Below, piece by piece: positions 28,681-36,962 of a stretch of DNA of 64,000 bases (positions are counted from its first letter, which is position 1; each line of letters starts with the position of its first letter). This DNA is from Actinomadura sp. NBRC 104425 (GTDB taxonomy: Bacteria > Actinomycetota > Actinomycetes > Streptosporangiales > Streptosporangiaceae): the NCBI RefSeq assembly GCF_030269545.1, contig NZ_BSTN01000003.1:310001-374000 (forward strand), written 5' to 3'. Below the pieces are notes generated by a model that saw only the letters and a program-made list of their open reading frames with translations, was not told where the DNA came from and ran no database searches. Made by a program: the position numbers and the translations under genes.

Positions 28681-30288
28681 ATGCTCCCGACAGTGGCGGA
28701 TGTCCTCCAGCTCGACGCGGTCCGCCGCGGACAGCCGCGGGTGGTCGCGGGCGCGGACCGGCTCGGCAACCCGGTCCGCTGGGTGCACGTGGCCGAGGTC
28801 ACCGATATCGCCCACCTGCTGCACGGCGGGGAGCTGGTGCTCACCACCGGGATCGCGCTGCCCGACGCGCCCGCCCGGCTGCGCGCCTACATCGGGGAGC
28901 TGGCCGAGGTCGGCGTCAGCGGCCTGATGATCGAGCTGGGCCGCCGGTACGCCCGGTCGCTGCCGCCGGCGCTGCTGGCCGCCGCCGAGGAGCACGGCCT
29001 GCCGGTGGTGATGCTGGCGCACGAGCCCGCGTTCGTCGACATCACCGAGTCGGTGCACGCGCGCATCCTGCAGGAGCAGATGGCCGAGCTGCGCGCCTCC
29101 GAGCAGCTGCACGAGATCTTCACCCGGCTGTCGGTGGAGGGCGCCTCCACCGACGAGGTCGTCCGGCAGACCGCCGCGCTCGGCGGGCACCCGGTCGTCC
29201 TGGAGAACCTGTCGCACCAGGTGCTGGCCGCCGACGCGGGGCCGGGCGACCCCGCCGAGCTGCTGTCGGCCTGGGAGACGCGCTCGCGGGCGGTGCGGCC
29301 CGAGGGGCGCACCGGCTACGACGAGGCGTCCGGCTGGCTGGTCACCATGGTCGGCGCGCGCGGCGAGGACTGGGGCCGCCTGATCCTCACCTGCGGGCGG
29401 CCGCCCACGCCCCGCGAGACCGTCCTGATCGAACGCGCCGCCACCACTCTCGCGCTCGGCCGCCTGCTGGACCGGCACGCCGAGAGCGTCGAGCGGCAGG
29501 CGCACGGCACGATCATCGCGCGGATCCTCGCCCACTCCTACGCCGACCCGCAGGAGGCCGCCGCCCGCGCCCGCGCGCTCGGCGTGCCGCTGTCGGGCCG
29601 CCGCCTGCTGGGCGTGGTGCTGCGCCCCCGCGCCGGCCCGGCCGCAGGCGCCCTGTCCGGGCTGGCCGAGGCGGCGGCCGCGGCCTGCAAGGAGGCCCGC
29701 CTGGCCGCCCTGGTCGGCGTGCTGGACGAGGACGGCCCGCACGCCCGCGTCGGCGTGCTGGCCTCGCTGCCCGCCCGCGCCGACGTCGAGACGGCGCTGA
29801 ACGAGGTGGCCGCCCGCGTCCGCAGGCAGTCCGACGGCGAGGTGGTCATGGCCGCGGGCTCGGTGGTGGAGTCGGTCCGCGACGTGCGCCGCTCCTTTCT
29901 GGAGGCCGAGCAGGTCGCCGACGTGGCCGCGCGCGGCTCCGGCACCCGCCTGGTCTACCGCCTGCCCGACCTGCGGCTGCGCGGCCTGCTGCACCTGCTG
30001 CGCGACGACGCTCGCGTCCAGACCTTCGTCGAACGCGAGCTGGGCCCGCTGCTGGAGTACGACGCCCAGCGCGGCAGCGACCTCACCCGCATCCTGGAGC
30101 TCTACCTCGACTCGGGCCGCAACAAGGCCGTCGCCGCCCAGCGCGCCCACCTGTCGCGCCCCGCCTTCTACGAGCGCCTGCGCCGCATCGAGCGCGTCCT
30201 CGACGCCGACCTCGACGACGTGGAGTCCTGCGTCTCGCTCCACGTCGCCCTGCTGGCGCTCGCCTCCCTGCGCTGGGAACGTTCCTGA
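28681..30288 (+). CDS. PucR-family transcriptional regulator
   Basis: 535 residues from ATG 28681. The N-terminal PucR/DUF-type sensor domain (TVADVLQLDAVRRGQPRVVAG, LVLTTGIALPD) is followed by a GGDEF-like central region and the C-terminal PucR helix-turn-helix (YLDSGRNKAVAAQRAHLSR, AFYERLRRIE). Such regulators activate divergent purine or amino-acid catabolic genes when ligand is bound. The divergent aminotransferase/dehydrogenase pair is the evident target. Confidence 0.9.
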   Translation: MLPTVADVLQLDAVRRGQPRVVAGADRLGNPVRWVHVAEVTDIAHLLHGGELVLTTGIALPDAPARLRAYIGELAEVGVSGLMIELGRRYARSLPPALLAAAEEHGLPVVMLAHEPAFVDITESVHARILQEQMAELRASEQLHEIFTRLSVEGASTDEVVRQTAALGGHPVVLENLSHQVLAADAGPGDPAELLSAWETRSRAVRPEGRTGYDEASGWLVTMVGARGEDWGRLILTCGRPPTPRETVLIERAATTLALGRLLDRHAESVERQAHGTIIARILAHSYADPQEAAARARALGVPLSGRRLLGVVLRPRAGPAAGALSGLAEAAAAACKEARLAALVGVLDEDGPHARVGVLASLPARADVETALNEVAARVRRQSDGEVVMAAGSVVESVRDVRRSFLEAEQVADVAARGSGTRLVYRLPDLRLRGLLHLLRDDARVQTFVERELGPLLEYDAQRGSDLTRILELYLDSGRNKAVAAQRAHLSRPAFYERLRRIERVLDADLDDVESCVSLHVALLALASLRWERS

Positions 30289-30350
30289 GCGGCGCGCCCC
30301 CGACCGTCTACCGTGGTGCGCGGACGGCATCAACGGGGGGATTGTCGGAT

Positions 30351-30404
30351 ATGCCGGGTGACGGCCGGGAACGCCGGGTGGCGACGGCAATGGGCAGGGA
30401 CTGA
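30351..30404 (+). other. 17-codon ORF leading into the 14-bp repeat array
   Basis: ATG 30351 opens a 17-codon frame (MPGDGRERRVATAMGRD) that is in frame with the first repeat unit and stops there at TGA 30402-30404. If the repeat array were collapsed to its last unit, this frame would run straight into the following gene. ATG 30351 may therefore be the ancestral start, now cut off by the repeats, or a leader peptide. Translation is not shown. Confidence 0.4.
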
Positions 30405-30487
30405 TGGGCAGGGACTGATGGGCAGGGACTGATGGGCAGGGACTGATGGGCAGGGACTGATGGGCAGGGACTGATGGGCACGGACTG
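30390..30487 (+). repeat. Seven 14-bp start/stop repeats ahead of a gene
   Basis: Six identical ATGGGCAGGGACTG units (30390-30473) are followed by a seventh with one change (ATGGGCACGGACTG). Each of the first six spells a complete minigene, Met-Gly-Arg-Asp-stop, whose TGA overlaps the next ATG (TGATG). Each also carries an AGGGA Shine-Dalgarno-like element three bases before that ATG. In the seventh unit TGG replaces TGA, so translation continues as the gene at 30474. The 14-bp period shifts the frame at every unit. Confidence 0.9.
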
Positions 30488-31268
30488 GGTGCCCGCCGCC
30501 GTCCGCGACGGGGCCGAGCCGCGGGAGGTGGCGTCGCTGGCGGCCGAGCACGCGCGGCTGGCGCACCTGCTGGGGCTGACGTCGCGTCCGCGTCCCGCCG
30601 GGACGGACGAGGACGCGGCGGCGCGGCGGTTCCGGGACGTCGACCGGCGACTGCGCGGGCTGCTGCTCGTCGACGGGCCGCCCTTCCGGGTGATGGTGGT
30701 CGGACGCAACCCGCGGTTCCCGCCCGAGTGGCGCGACGCCGCCTGGACGACGCTGCCGCCGCGCGAGGCCGAGGAGGCGTACGGGCGCTGGCGGGGGTGG
30801 TACGAGCATGTGCGGGCCGGGCGCATGCGGCACTACCTGGAGCGGCTGCGTGCCTGGGACATGGCGCGGGATCTGGCCGAGATCCAGCGGGAGCTGACCG
30901 GTGCGGCGCGCGCCGCCGAGGGGCGGGCCAACGCGTGGGCGCGCAAGCCGCGCTTCCTGCAAGCACGTGAGGATGTGCTGGCGCTGCCGCCCGTGCCGGC
31001 CGTCCCGCCGCCGGGCCCCGTACCGGGCTCGGCGGCGCAGGACCGGCCGCAGCCCGGGCAGGACGAGCGGTGGGAGGCGGTCGTCCGGCATGCCGAGCTG
31101 CTCGGCGCCGCCCGGAGGGCGTTCAACCGGAGCGTGCCCGGCGGGTACAGGTGCGGCTGGTCCCTGTGGGAGGGAGACGCCGGCGCGGAGGATCCGTGGC
31201 TGGAGGAGTTCTTCGAGTGGCTGGCGGCGGTCGTGCGAACGGGGCGCGGACTCTACCTGTGGGCGTGA
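30474..31268 (+). CDS. Unknown protein translated from the last unit of the repeat array
   Basis: 264 residues from ATG 30474, the start inside the seventh 14-bp unit. It is predicted soluble, rich in Arg and Trp, with a linker of Pro/Gly around residues 175-195. Recognisable phrases are FRVMVVGRNPRFPPEW, AYGRWRGWYEHVRAGRM and the end LWEGDAG...WLEEFFEWLAAVV. No family is identified. Third-position G/C is high over the whole length, so it is coding. The GCS2-type ligase gene follows 69 bp later. Confidence 0.7.
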   Translation: MGTDWVPAAVRDGAEPREVASLAAEHARLAHLLGLTSRPRPAGTDEDAAARRFRDVDRRLRGLLLVDGPPFRVMVVGRNPRFPPEWRDAAWTTLPPREAEEAYGRWRGWYEHVRAGRMRHYLERLRAWDMARDLAEIQRELTGAARAAEGRANAWARKPRFLQAREDVLALPPVPAVPPPGPVPGSAAQDRPQPGQDERWEAVVRHAELLGAARRAFNRSVPGGYRCGWSLWEGDAGAEDPWLEEFFEWLAAVVRTGRGLYLWA

Positions 31269-31337
31269 CCGCCGGGGCCCTGCAGCGGCTCCCCGCCCAC
31301 GGCCGTGTATCGGCCGTCCCCCGGGCAGAACGACAGC

Positions 31338-32492
31338 GTGGACCAACGCAAGGCGGCGCAGCCCCGGACCATCGGCGTGGAGGAGGAGCTTCTGCTGGTC
31401 GATCCGATCGACGGGGCGCCGAAGGCCGTCTCGGTCGACGTGATCCGCTACTGCTACGAGCACGGCGAGGTGCCGCGCGGCCACCACGACCCGCAGGCCG
31501 AGTCGTCGGGCGGCGAGTGCCTGGAGACCGAGCTGCAGCGCGAACAGCTGGAGGTGTGCACCCGGCCGTGCGCGTCGCTCGGCGAGCTGGCGGACCAGAT
31601 CAGGTGGGCCCGGCGCGCCGCGGCGCAGGCCGCGCGCGGCGTCGGCGTCGCGGTGGCGGCGCTGGCGACCTCGCCGGTGGCGGTGCGGCCGTCGCTCACC
31701 CCGTCCCGGCGGTACCGGCGGATGGCCGACGCCTACGCGCTGACCGCGGCGGAGCAGCTGACGTGCGGCTGCCATGTGCACGTGAACGTGGCCTCGCCGG
31801 AGGAGGGCGCGGCGGTGCTCGACCGGATCCGGCCGTGGCTGCCGCCCCTGCTGGCGCTGAGCGCCAACTCCCCGTTCTGGCAGGGCCGCGACACCGGCTA
31901 CGAGAGCTGGCGGCACCAGGTGTGGGGGCGCTGGCCGTCCAGCGGGCCGACCGAGCTGTTCGGTTCGTTCGCCGGGTACCGGGCGACCGTCGAGGGGATG
32001 CTCGGCACGGGCACGGTGCTCGACCGGGGCATGATCTACTTCGACGCCCGGATCTCCCACCGCTATCCCACCGTGGAGGTCCGCGTCGCGGACGTCTGCC
32101 TGCACGCCGGCGACGCCGTCCTGCTCGCCGCGCTGGTCCGGGCGCTGGTCGAAACGGCGGCGCGGGCGTGGCGGGCGGGCGAGCCCCCGGACCCGGTGCG
32201 CACCCACCTGCTGCGGCTGGCGATGTGGCGGGCCAGCCGCTCCGGGCTGCGGGACGACCTGGTGCACCCGGTCACCCATCGCGCCGCCCCCGCGGACGCG
32301 GTGGTGGCCGCGCTGCTGGACCACGTCGGCCCCGCTCTGGACCGCTTCGGCGACCTGGAGACCGTGCGGGGGCTGCTGCGGGGCCTGCTCGACCGCGGCA
32401 ACGGCGCCCGGACGCAGCGCTCCGCCTACACCCGCACCCGCGACGTCGCCGCGGTCGTCTCCGACGCCGTGGAGCGCACCACGGCGTTCTGA
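31338..32492 (+). CDS. Carboxylate-amine ligase, GCS2/YbdK family
   Basis: 384 residues from GTG 31338 (GTG 31305 is an alternative). The N-terminal TIGVEEELLLVD, the central ESSGGECLETELQREQLEVCT, CGCHVHVNV and NSPFWQGRDTGYESWR phrases are those of the glutamate-cysteine ligase 2 family. In actinobacteria this group includes YbdK-like enzymes and EgtA/GshA relatives that join gamma-glutamate to an amine with ATP. The exact substrate (cysteine or another amine) cannot be settled. No ergothioneine genes adjoin it. Confidence 0.85.
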   Translation: MDQRKAAQPRTIGVEEELLLVDPIDGAPKAVSVDVIRYCYEHGEVPRGHHDPQAESSGGECLETELQREQLEVCTRPCASLGELADQIRWARRAAAQAARGVGVAVAALATSPVAVRPSLTPSRRYRRMADAYALTAAEQLTCGCHVHVNVASPEEGAAVLDRIRPWLPPLLALSANSPFWQGRDTGYESWRHQVWGRWPSSGPTELFGSFAGYRATVEGMLGTGTVLDRGMIYFDARISHRYPTVEVRVADVCLHAGDAVLLAALVRALVETAARAWRAGEPPDPVRTHLLRLAMWRASRSGLRDDLVHPVTHRAAPADAVVAALLDHVGPALDRFGDLETVRGLLRGLLDRGNGARTQRSAYTRTRDVAAVVSDAVERTTAF

Positions 32493-32517
32493 CCCAGGGG
32501 GCGCCGCAGGGGTGGGA

Positions 32518-32562
32518 CCGTGCGGCGGCCCGCGCAAGGGGCACGGACGGGCCGCCGCACGG
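32518..32562. terminator. Perfect 15-bp inverted repeat between convergent genes
   Basis: CCGTGCGGCGGCCCG (32518-32532) pairs fully with 32548-32562 around a 15-nt loop. It lies between the ligase gene (stop 32492) and the WYL gene (stop 32572) and ends 9 bp from the latter. A bidirectional terminator is likely. Confidence 0.8.
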
Positions 32563-32571
32563 GGCCTCGGA

Positions 32572-33111
32572 TCAGGCGGCGGCGCGGCCCTGGAAGGGCA
32601 GGTAGCGCTCGGCGCGGTGGGGCCGGGCGGGCATGCCGGTGGACTCGACGGCGAGGATCCGGTCGAACCGGAAGGCGCGCACGCCGCGCCGCATCCGGCA
32701 CCAGCCGACCAGGTACCAGTGGTCGCGGTGGACCAGGCAGGTGACGGGTTCGACCTCGCGGATGGTGACGTTGGCGCGGGCGTCGCCGTACACGAGCCGG
32801 ATGACGCGGTGCTCGGTGATCGCGGCCGCGATCACGCGGGCGCGGTCGGCGGTGGCGGGGCTGAGCGGCGTGGTGAGGGTCTGCAGGGTGGACGGGGCGG
32901 CGTCGGCCGACCGGGCGGGCCGGGGGGCGGCCGGGACGGGCAGGGAACGCGCGGCGACGGTCTCGGTGTCGGTGGCGTCGTCGAGCAGGGTGCGCAGGGC
33001 GCGGCGGGCGGTGGCCGCCTGCGGCCCGGCGCCGAGGTGCGCCAGCGAGAGCGCCAGCGCGGCGATCTCCGCGGCGGTGAGGGCGGTGCGGTGCGTCGCT
33101 ACGTTCGCCAT
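32572..33111 (-). CDS. WYL-domain protein lacking an N-terminal helix-turn-helix
   Basis: 179 residues, about half the length of typical WYL regulators. The WYL part is at residues 95-165 (HRVIRLVYGDARANVTIREVEP, HWYLVGWCRMRRGVRAFRFDRI). The first 45 residues match the region that normally follows the helix-turn-helix (LTAAEIAALALSLAHLG). The DNA-binding domain is missing, and the frame upstream does not restore it. It may be a ligand-sensing partner or a degenerate regulator. It is divergent from the signalling operon. Confidence 0.75.
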   Translation of the reverse strand: MANVATHRTALTAAEIAALALSLAHLGAGPQAATARRALRTLLDDATDTETVAARSLPVPAAPRPARSADAAPSTLQTLTTPLSPATADRARVIAAAITEHRVIRLVYGDARANVTIREVEPVTCLVHRDHWYLVGWCRMRRGVRAFRFDRILAVESTGMPARPHRAERYLPFQGRAAA

Positions 33112-33123
33112 GATTCGATAATA

Positions 33124-33133
33124 CGTTCGAACG
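33124..33133. promoter_or_regulatory. Palindrome CGTTCGAACG in divergent region
   Basis: A perfect 10-bp palindrome inside an A/T-richer stretch containing two TTCGA words (one further left). It lies 13 bp upstream of the WYL gene start and 100 bp before the signalling operon, and could be an operator or part of a promoter. Confidence 0.3.
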
Positions 33134-33232
33134 CCGACGGTTTGGAGGTCTTGAGCGGCGCCGTCCGCATGGTGAACACTGATCCCCCGAAAGCGCGATA
33201 CCGGGGGCGAACATGGGTGAGATGGGGCCGCG

Positions 33233-33436
33233 ATGAGCGGTGCCGCACCCCCGCCGCTGACCCGCGACGAGGTGGACGGCGCGCTGCGGCGGCTGCGGGA
33301 CGACGAGCTGACCGCGATGTGCGAGCGCGCACGCGCGCTGCTGTGGACGTCCCCGTGCGACCTGCGCGGGGCGACGGTGGCGCTGTCGGTGTACCAGCAG
33401 GCCTTCTCCGCACGGGCGAAGGGATCGCGCCGATGA
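33233..33436 (+). CDS. Small protein opening the signalling operon, unknown
   Basis: 67 residues from ATG 33233. No domain is recognised; two amphipathic stretches (RDEVDGALRRLRDDELTAMCERARALL) suggest a helical protein. Its stop overlaps the kinase start (ATGA), so it is translationally coupled to it. This gene-by-gene coupling continues to 40550. It may be an accessory or adaptor subunit of the kinase system. Confidence 0.6.
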   Translation: MSGAAPPPLTRDEVDGALRRLRDDELTAMCERARALLWTSPCDLRGATVALSVYQQAFSARAKGSRR

Positions 33437-35895
33437 TTCAGTGCACCGCGCCGGGCTGCGGCGGGACGGTCGAGGACGGCTACTGCGTCGAGTGCGGCCT
33501 GCCCCCGGCCCCCGCGCCGTTACCGGCGGCCCCGGCCGCCGCGAAAGGTGACGCGTGCACGCGGCAGGGCTGCACCGGCACGATCGAAGACGGCTACTGC
33601 GACACCTGCGGCCTGCCCCCCGCCCCCGCGTCGCAGGCGGCGGTTCCCGGCACGTCCCCGGGCGACGCCTGTGCACGGCAGGGCTGCACCGGCACGATCC
33701 AGGACGGCTACTGCGACACCTGCGGCCTGCCCCCCGCGGCCCCGTCCGACCCCGCGGCGGCGTCCGGGCCGACGGCCGCGCCCAGCACGCCGACGCACGG
33801 CGGCTCCAGCGCGCGCACCGGCGCGGGCACGGGGCGGACGGGCCCCACGCGCGGGTCGGGGCGGCGCGGGCAGCTCGGCGCGGGCCTGGTCGAGGTGCCG
33901 CGCGTGCCGTACCGGGACCCGGCCGGCGCCGTCCTGCCGAACCCGGAGGTCGCCGAGCACAAGCGGTTCTGCGGCAGCTGCGGCGAACCGGTGGGGCGCA
34001 GCAGGGGCGACCGGCCGGGCCGCACGGAAGGGTTCTGCGCCAAGTGCGGGACGGGCTTCTCGTTCACCCCCAAGCTGCGCCCCGGCGACCTGGTGGGCGG
34101 CCAGTACGAGGTGCTGGGCTGCCTGGCGCACGGCGGCCTCGGCTGGATCTACCTGGCCAAGGACCGCAACGTCAGCGACCGCTGGGTGGTGCTCAAGGGC
34201 CTGCTGGACACCGGGGACGCCGACGCGCTGGCCGCCGCGGCGGCCGAGCGGGCGTTCCTCGCCGAGGTCGAGCACCCCAACATCGTCAAGATCTACAACT
34301 TCGTCCAGCATCCGGACCCGGCCACCGGCGCCCCCACCGGCTACATCGTCATGGAGTACGTCGGGGGCCGCTCGCTCAAGGACATCCTGCTGGAGCGGCG
34401 GCGGCTCGGGGAGGAGGCGCTGCCGCTCGGCCAGGCCATCGCCTACGCCCTGGAGGTGCTGCAGGCGTTCGGCTACCTGCACGCGCAGGGGCTGCTGTAC
34501 TGCGACTTCAAGCCGGACAACGTCATCCAGTCCGAGGAGCAGCTGCGGCTGATCGACCTGGGCGCGGTGCGGCGGATCGACGACCAGGACGGCGCCGTCT
34601 ACGGCACGGTCGGCTACCAGGCCCCGGAGATCGCCGACGAGGGACCGTCCGTCAGCTCCGACCTGTACACCGTCGGTCGGGCGCTGGCGGTGCTGAGCTT
34701 CCCGTTCGCCGAGTTCACCACCACCTACGCGACCAGCCTGCCGCCGCGCGAGCAGGTGCCGGTGCTGGCGCGGCACGAATCGTTCGACCGGTTCCTGCGC
34801 CGCGCCACGCACCGCGACCCGGCGCGGCGCTTCCAGGACGCGGCCGAGATGGCCGAGCAGCTCACCGGGGTGCTGCGGGAGGTGCTGGCCGCCGAGGACG
34901 GCCGGCCGCGGCCCGCCCCGTCGGCGCTGTTCGGCCCGGAGCGGTTCGCCGCGGGAGCCCAGCCGGACGTGTACGGCGGCGCCCCGCTGCCGGTGCCGAC
35001 GCCCCGGGACGCCGCGTCCGCGCTGCCGGTGCCGCTGGTGGACGGCGCCGACCCGGCCGCCGGGTTCCTGACCGGGCTGACGGCGCTGGAGCCGCGGCAG
35101 CTCATGGCGGCCCTGGGCGGCGCGCCCGAGCGCACGCCCGAGGTCAGGCTGACGGGCGTGCGGGTGCGCATCGAGCTGGGCCGCCTCGACGAGGCGCTGC
35201 GCCTGCTGGACGACCTGGCGGGCGAGCTGTCCGGCGACTGGCGGCTCGCCTGGTACCGGGCGGTCGCCACGCTGACCCTGGAGCGCGTGGACGAGGCCGC
35301 GGCGATGTTCGACGACCTCTACAGCCTGCTGCCCGGCGAGGCGGCGCCCAAGCTGGCGCTGGCGTTCTGCCGGGAGCGCACCTCCCCCGCCGACGCGGCG
35401 CGCCTGTACGAGGCGGTGTGGCGCACCGACGACTCCTACATCAACGCGGCGTTCGGCCTGGCCCGGGTGCGTCTGGCCGAGCGCGACCGGGCGGGGGCCG
35501 TCGCGGTCCTGGACTCGGTGCCGCAGACCTCGATCCGGCACGTGGCCGCTCAGCTGGCGGCGGTGACGACCATCGTGCGGGGCCGTCTCCCGTCCGAGCT
35601 CACCGCGGCCGACCTCGTCGGCGCGGGGGACCGCCTGGCCGCGCTCGACGTCGAAGGCGAGCGGCGGGAACGTCTGGAGGCGGAGGTGCTGGAGGCGGCC
35701 CTGGCCTGGGTGCGCCGTGCGCCGAAGCACTCCCCGCAGGAAGGCAGTGTGTTGGGGGCGAGACTGACGGAGAGGCAAGTGCGGAGCGCGCTGGAGAGGA
35801 CGTACCGGTCGCTGGCGCGGCACAGCACGGACAGGGAGGAACGGCGGCTGCTCATCGACCGCGCCAACGCCGTCCGCCCCAGGACGCTGCTGTGA
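33433..35895 (+). CDS. PknG-like Ser/Thr protein kinase with zinc ribbons and TPR
   Basis: 820 residues. Three N-terminal zinc ribbons (residues 4-22, 42-60, 80-98; CxxxGCxGTIxDGYCxxCG) are followed by a Pro/Ser linker and a PknG-type rubredoxin-like pair (Cys180, 183, 202, 205). The kinase domain spans about 215-500: Lys255 (VVLKG), Asp358 (CDFKPDNV) and DLG375-377, as in PknG, which has the DLG variant. A TPR-rich C-terminus (about 530-790) follows. Mycobacterial PknG phosphorylates GarA and controls glutamate metabolism. The extra N-terminal ribbons are not in PknG; similar ones occur in the operon's phosphatase and FHA proteins. Confidence 0.9.
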   Translation: MIQCTAPGCGGTVEDGYCVECGLPPAPAPLPAAPAAAKGDACTRQGCTGTIEDGYCDTCGLPPAPASQAAVPGTSPGDACARQGCTGTIQDGYCDTCGLPPAAPSDPAAASGPTAAPSTPTHGGSSARTGAGTGRTGPTRGSGRRGQLGAGLVEVPRVPYRDPAGAVLPNPEVAEHKRFCGSCGEPVGRSRGDRPGRTEGFCAKCGTGFSFTPKLRPGDLVGGQYEVLGCLAHGGLGWIYLAKDRNVSDRWVVLKGLLDTGDADALAAAAAERAFLAEVEHPNIVKIYNFVQHPDPATGAPTGYIVMEYVGGRSLKDILLERRRLGEEALPLGQAIAYALEVLQAFGYLHAQGLLYCDFKPDNVIQSEEQLRLIDLGAVRRIDDQDGAVYGTVGYQAPEIADEGPSVSSDLYTVGRALAVLSFPFAEFTTTYATSLPPREQVPVLARHESFDRFLRRATHRDPARRFQDAAEMAEQLTGVLREVLAAEDGRPRPAPSALFGPERFAAGAQPDVYGGAPLPVPTPRDAASALPVPLVDGADPAAGFLTGLTALEPRQLMAALGGAPERTPEVRLTGVRVRIELGRLDEALRLLDDLAGELSGDWRLAWYRAVATLTLERVDEAAAMFDDLYSLLPGEAAPKLALAFCRERTSPADAARLYEAVWRTDDSYINAAFGLARVRLAERDRAGAVAVLDSVPQTSIRHVAAQLAAVTTIVRGRLPSELTAADLVGAGDRLAALDVEGERRERLEAEVLEAALAWVRRAPKHSPQEGSVLGARLTERQVRSALERTYRSLARHSTDREERRLLIDRANAVRPRTLL
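33550..33747 (+). repeat. Near-identical duplicated zinc-ribbon module
   Basis: Two coding modules, starting at 33550 and 33664 and 114 bp (38 codons) apart, match almost base for base over about 85 bp (GGGCTGCACCGGCACGATC and CGGCTACTGCGACACCTGCG are shared). An older third copy starts at 33442. The duplication looks recent and keeps the reading frame, adding one zinc ribbon to the kinase. Confidence 0.8.
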
Positions 35896-36962
35896 CCGGG
35901 GACCGGGGGACGGCCGAGGCGGTGGAGCTGGGGTGCCCCGCGTGCCGGGAGGTGGTGTACCCGGGCGAGGAGTTCTGCGAGGCGTGCGGGCAGCGGCTCG
36001 ACCCGCACTCCGGCTCCGCGCCGGTACGGCTGCGGCGCTGCACGGGGTGCGCCGCGACCACCATCGACGCCGACGGCTACTGCGAGCACTGCGGGTTGCG
36101 CCAGCCCGCCGACCGCGACCACGTCGAGGTGGAACTGCCCGACGGCGCCGCCGCCGGGGTCAGCGACCGCGGGCTGCGCTACAGCCGCAACGAGGACGCC
36201 CTGGCCATCGCCCCGTGGCGCGGGGGCGTGGCGGTGGTGGTGTGCGACGGGGTCGGGTCGTCGCCGCGCCCCGAGGACGCCTCCGAGGCCGCGGCCGAAA
36301 CCGCCGTCGCGTCGCTGGTCGCCGCACTGGACGACGGCACGGACGCCGAGTCCGCCATGCGCACGGCCATCGCCCGCGCGGGCGACGCCGTCGCGGCCCT
36401 GGCGGGTTCTCCGAACGAGGCGCCCTCCTGCACCCTGGTGGCGACCGTCGTCGCCCCCGGCGCGGTGACCGTCGGGTGGGTCGGCGACAGCCGCGCCTAC
36501 TGGCTGGCCGCGTCCGCCGGAGGTTCGCGGCGGCTGACCGACGACGACTCCTGGGCCGCCGCCATGGTGGCCGAGGGCGCCCTCACCGAGGCCGAGGCGG
36601 AGGCCCACCCCAACGCGCACGTCATCACCGCGTGGCTGGGCGCGGACGCCGAGGACATCGCCCCGCATGTGCGCACCCACCCCGTCGAGGGGCCCGGCGC
36701 GGTGGTGGTGTGCAGCGACGGCCTGTGGAACTACCTGCCCGAGCCCGAGCAGCTCACCGACGTCCTCACGGCCGCCTCCGGCGCTCCGCCGCAGGCCGTC
36801 CCCCCGCTGGAGGCGGCCGGGCTCCTCGTGCGGCACGCCCTGGACGCCGGAGGCCGCGACAACGTCACCGTCGCCGTCGTCCCCGTCCCGCAGGCCCCCG
36901 CCGCGCAGGACGCGCCCTGCGCGAACTCATCCGTCCCGCCGACTACGGAGCAACCCCGATGA
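35892..36962 (+). CDS. PP2C-type Ser/Thr phosphatase with two zinc ribbons
   Basis: 356 residues from GTG 35892, overlapping the kinase stop by 4 bp. Zinc ribbon 1 uses Cys15/18/29/32, ribbon 2 Cys50/53/64/67; the second has the DGYCEHCGLR pattern of the kinase modules. The PP2C domain starts at about 88 with SDRGLRYSRNED, VVCDGVGS (metal Asp119), GWVGDSRAYWL, VCSDGLWN and GGRDNVTVAV, so all metal aspartates are present. It should remove phosphates added by the adjacent kinase. The order kinase-phosphatase-VWA recalls TerY-P-like triads. Confidence 0.92.
   Translation: MTGDRGTAEAVELGCPACREVVYPGEEFCEACGQRLDPHSGSAPVRLRRCTGCAATTIDADGYCEHCGLRQPADRDHVEVELPDGAAAGVSDRGLRYSRNEDALAIAPWRGGVAVVVCDGVGSSPRPEDASEAAAETAVASLVAALDDGTDAESAMRTAIARAGDAVAALAGSPNEAPSCTLVATVVAPGAVTVGWVGDSRAYWLAASAGGSRRLTDDDSWAAAMVAEGALTEAEAEAHPNAHVITAWLGADAEDIAPHVRTHPVEGPGAVVVCSDGLWNYLPEPEQLTDVLTAASGAPPQAVPPLEAAGLLVRHALDAGGRDNVTVAVVPVPQAPAAQDAPCANSSVPPTTEQPR

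Noticed and set aside
30390..30487. CRISPR-like array
   Set aside because: The 14-bp units abut without spacers, and no cas gene is in the window.
31338..32492. EgtA of an ergothioneine cluster
   Set aside because: The gene is a GCS2-family ligase, but no egtB, egtC, egtD or egtE gene adjoins it, so the narrower name is not supported.
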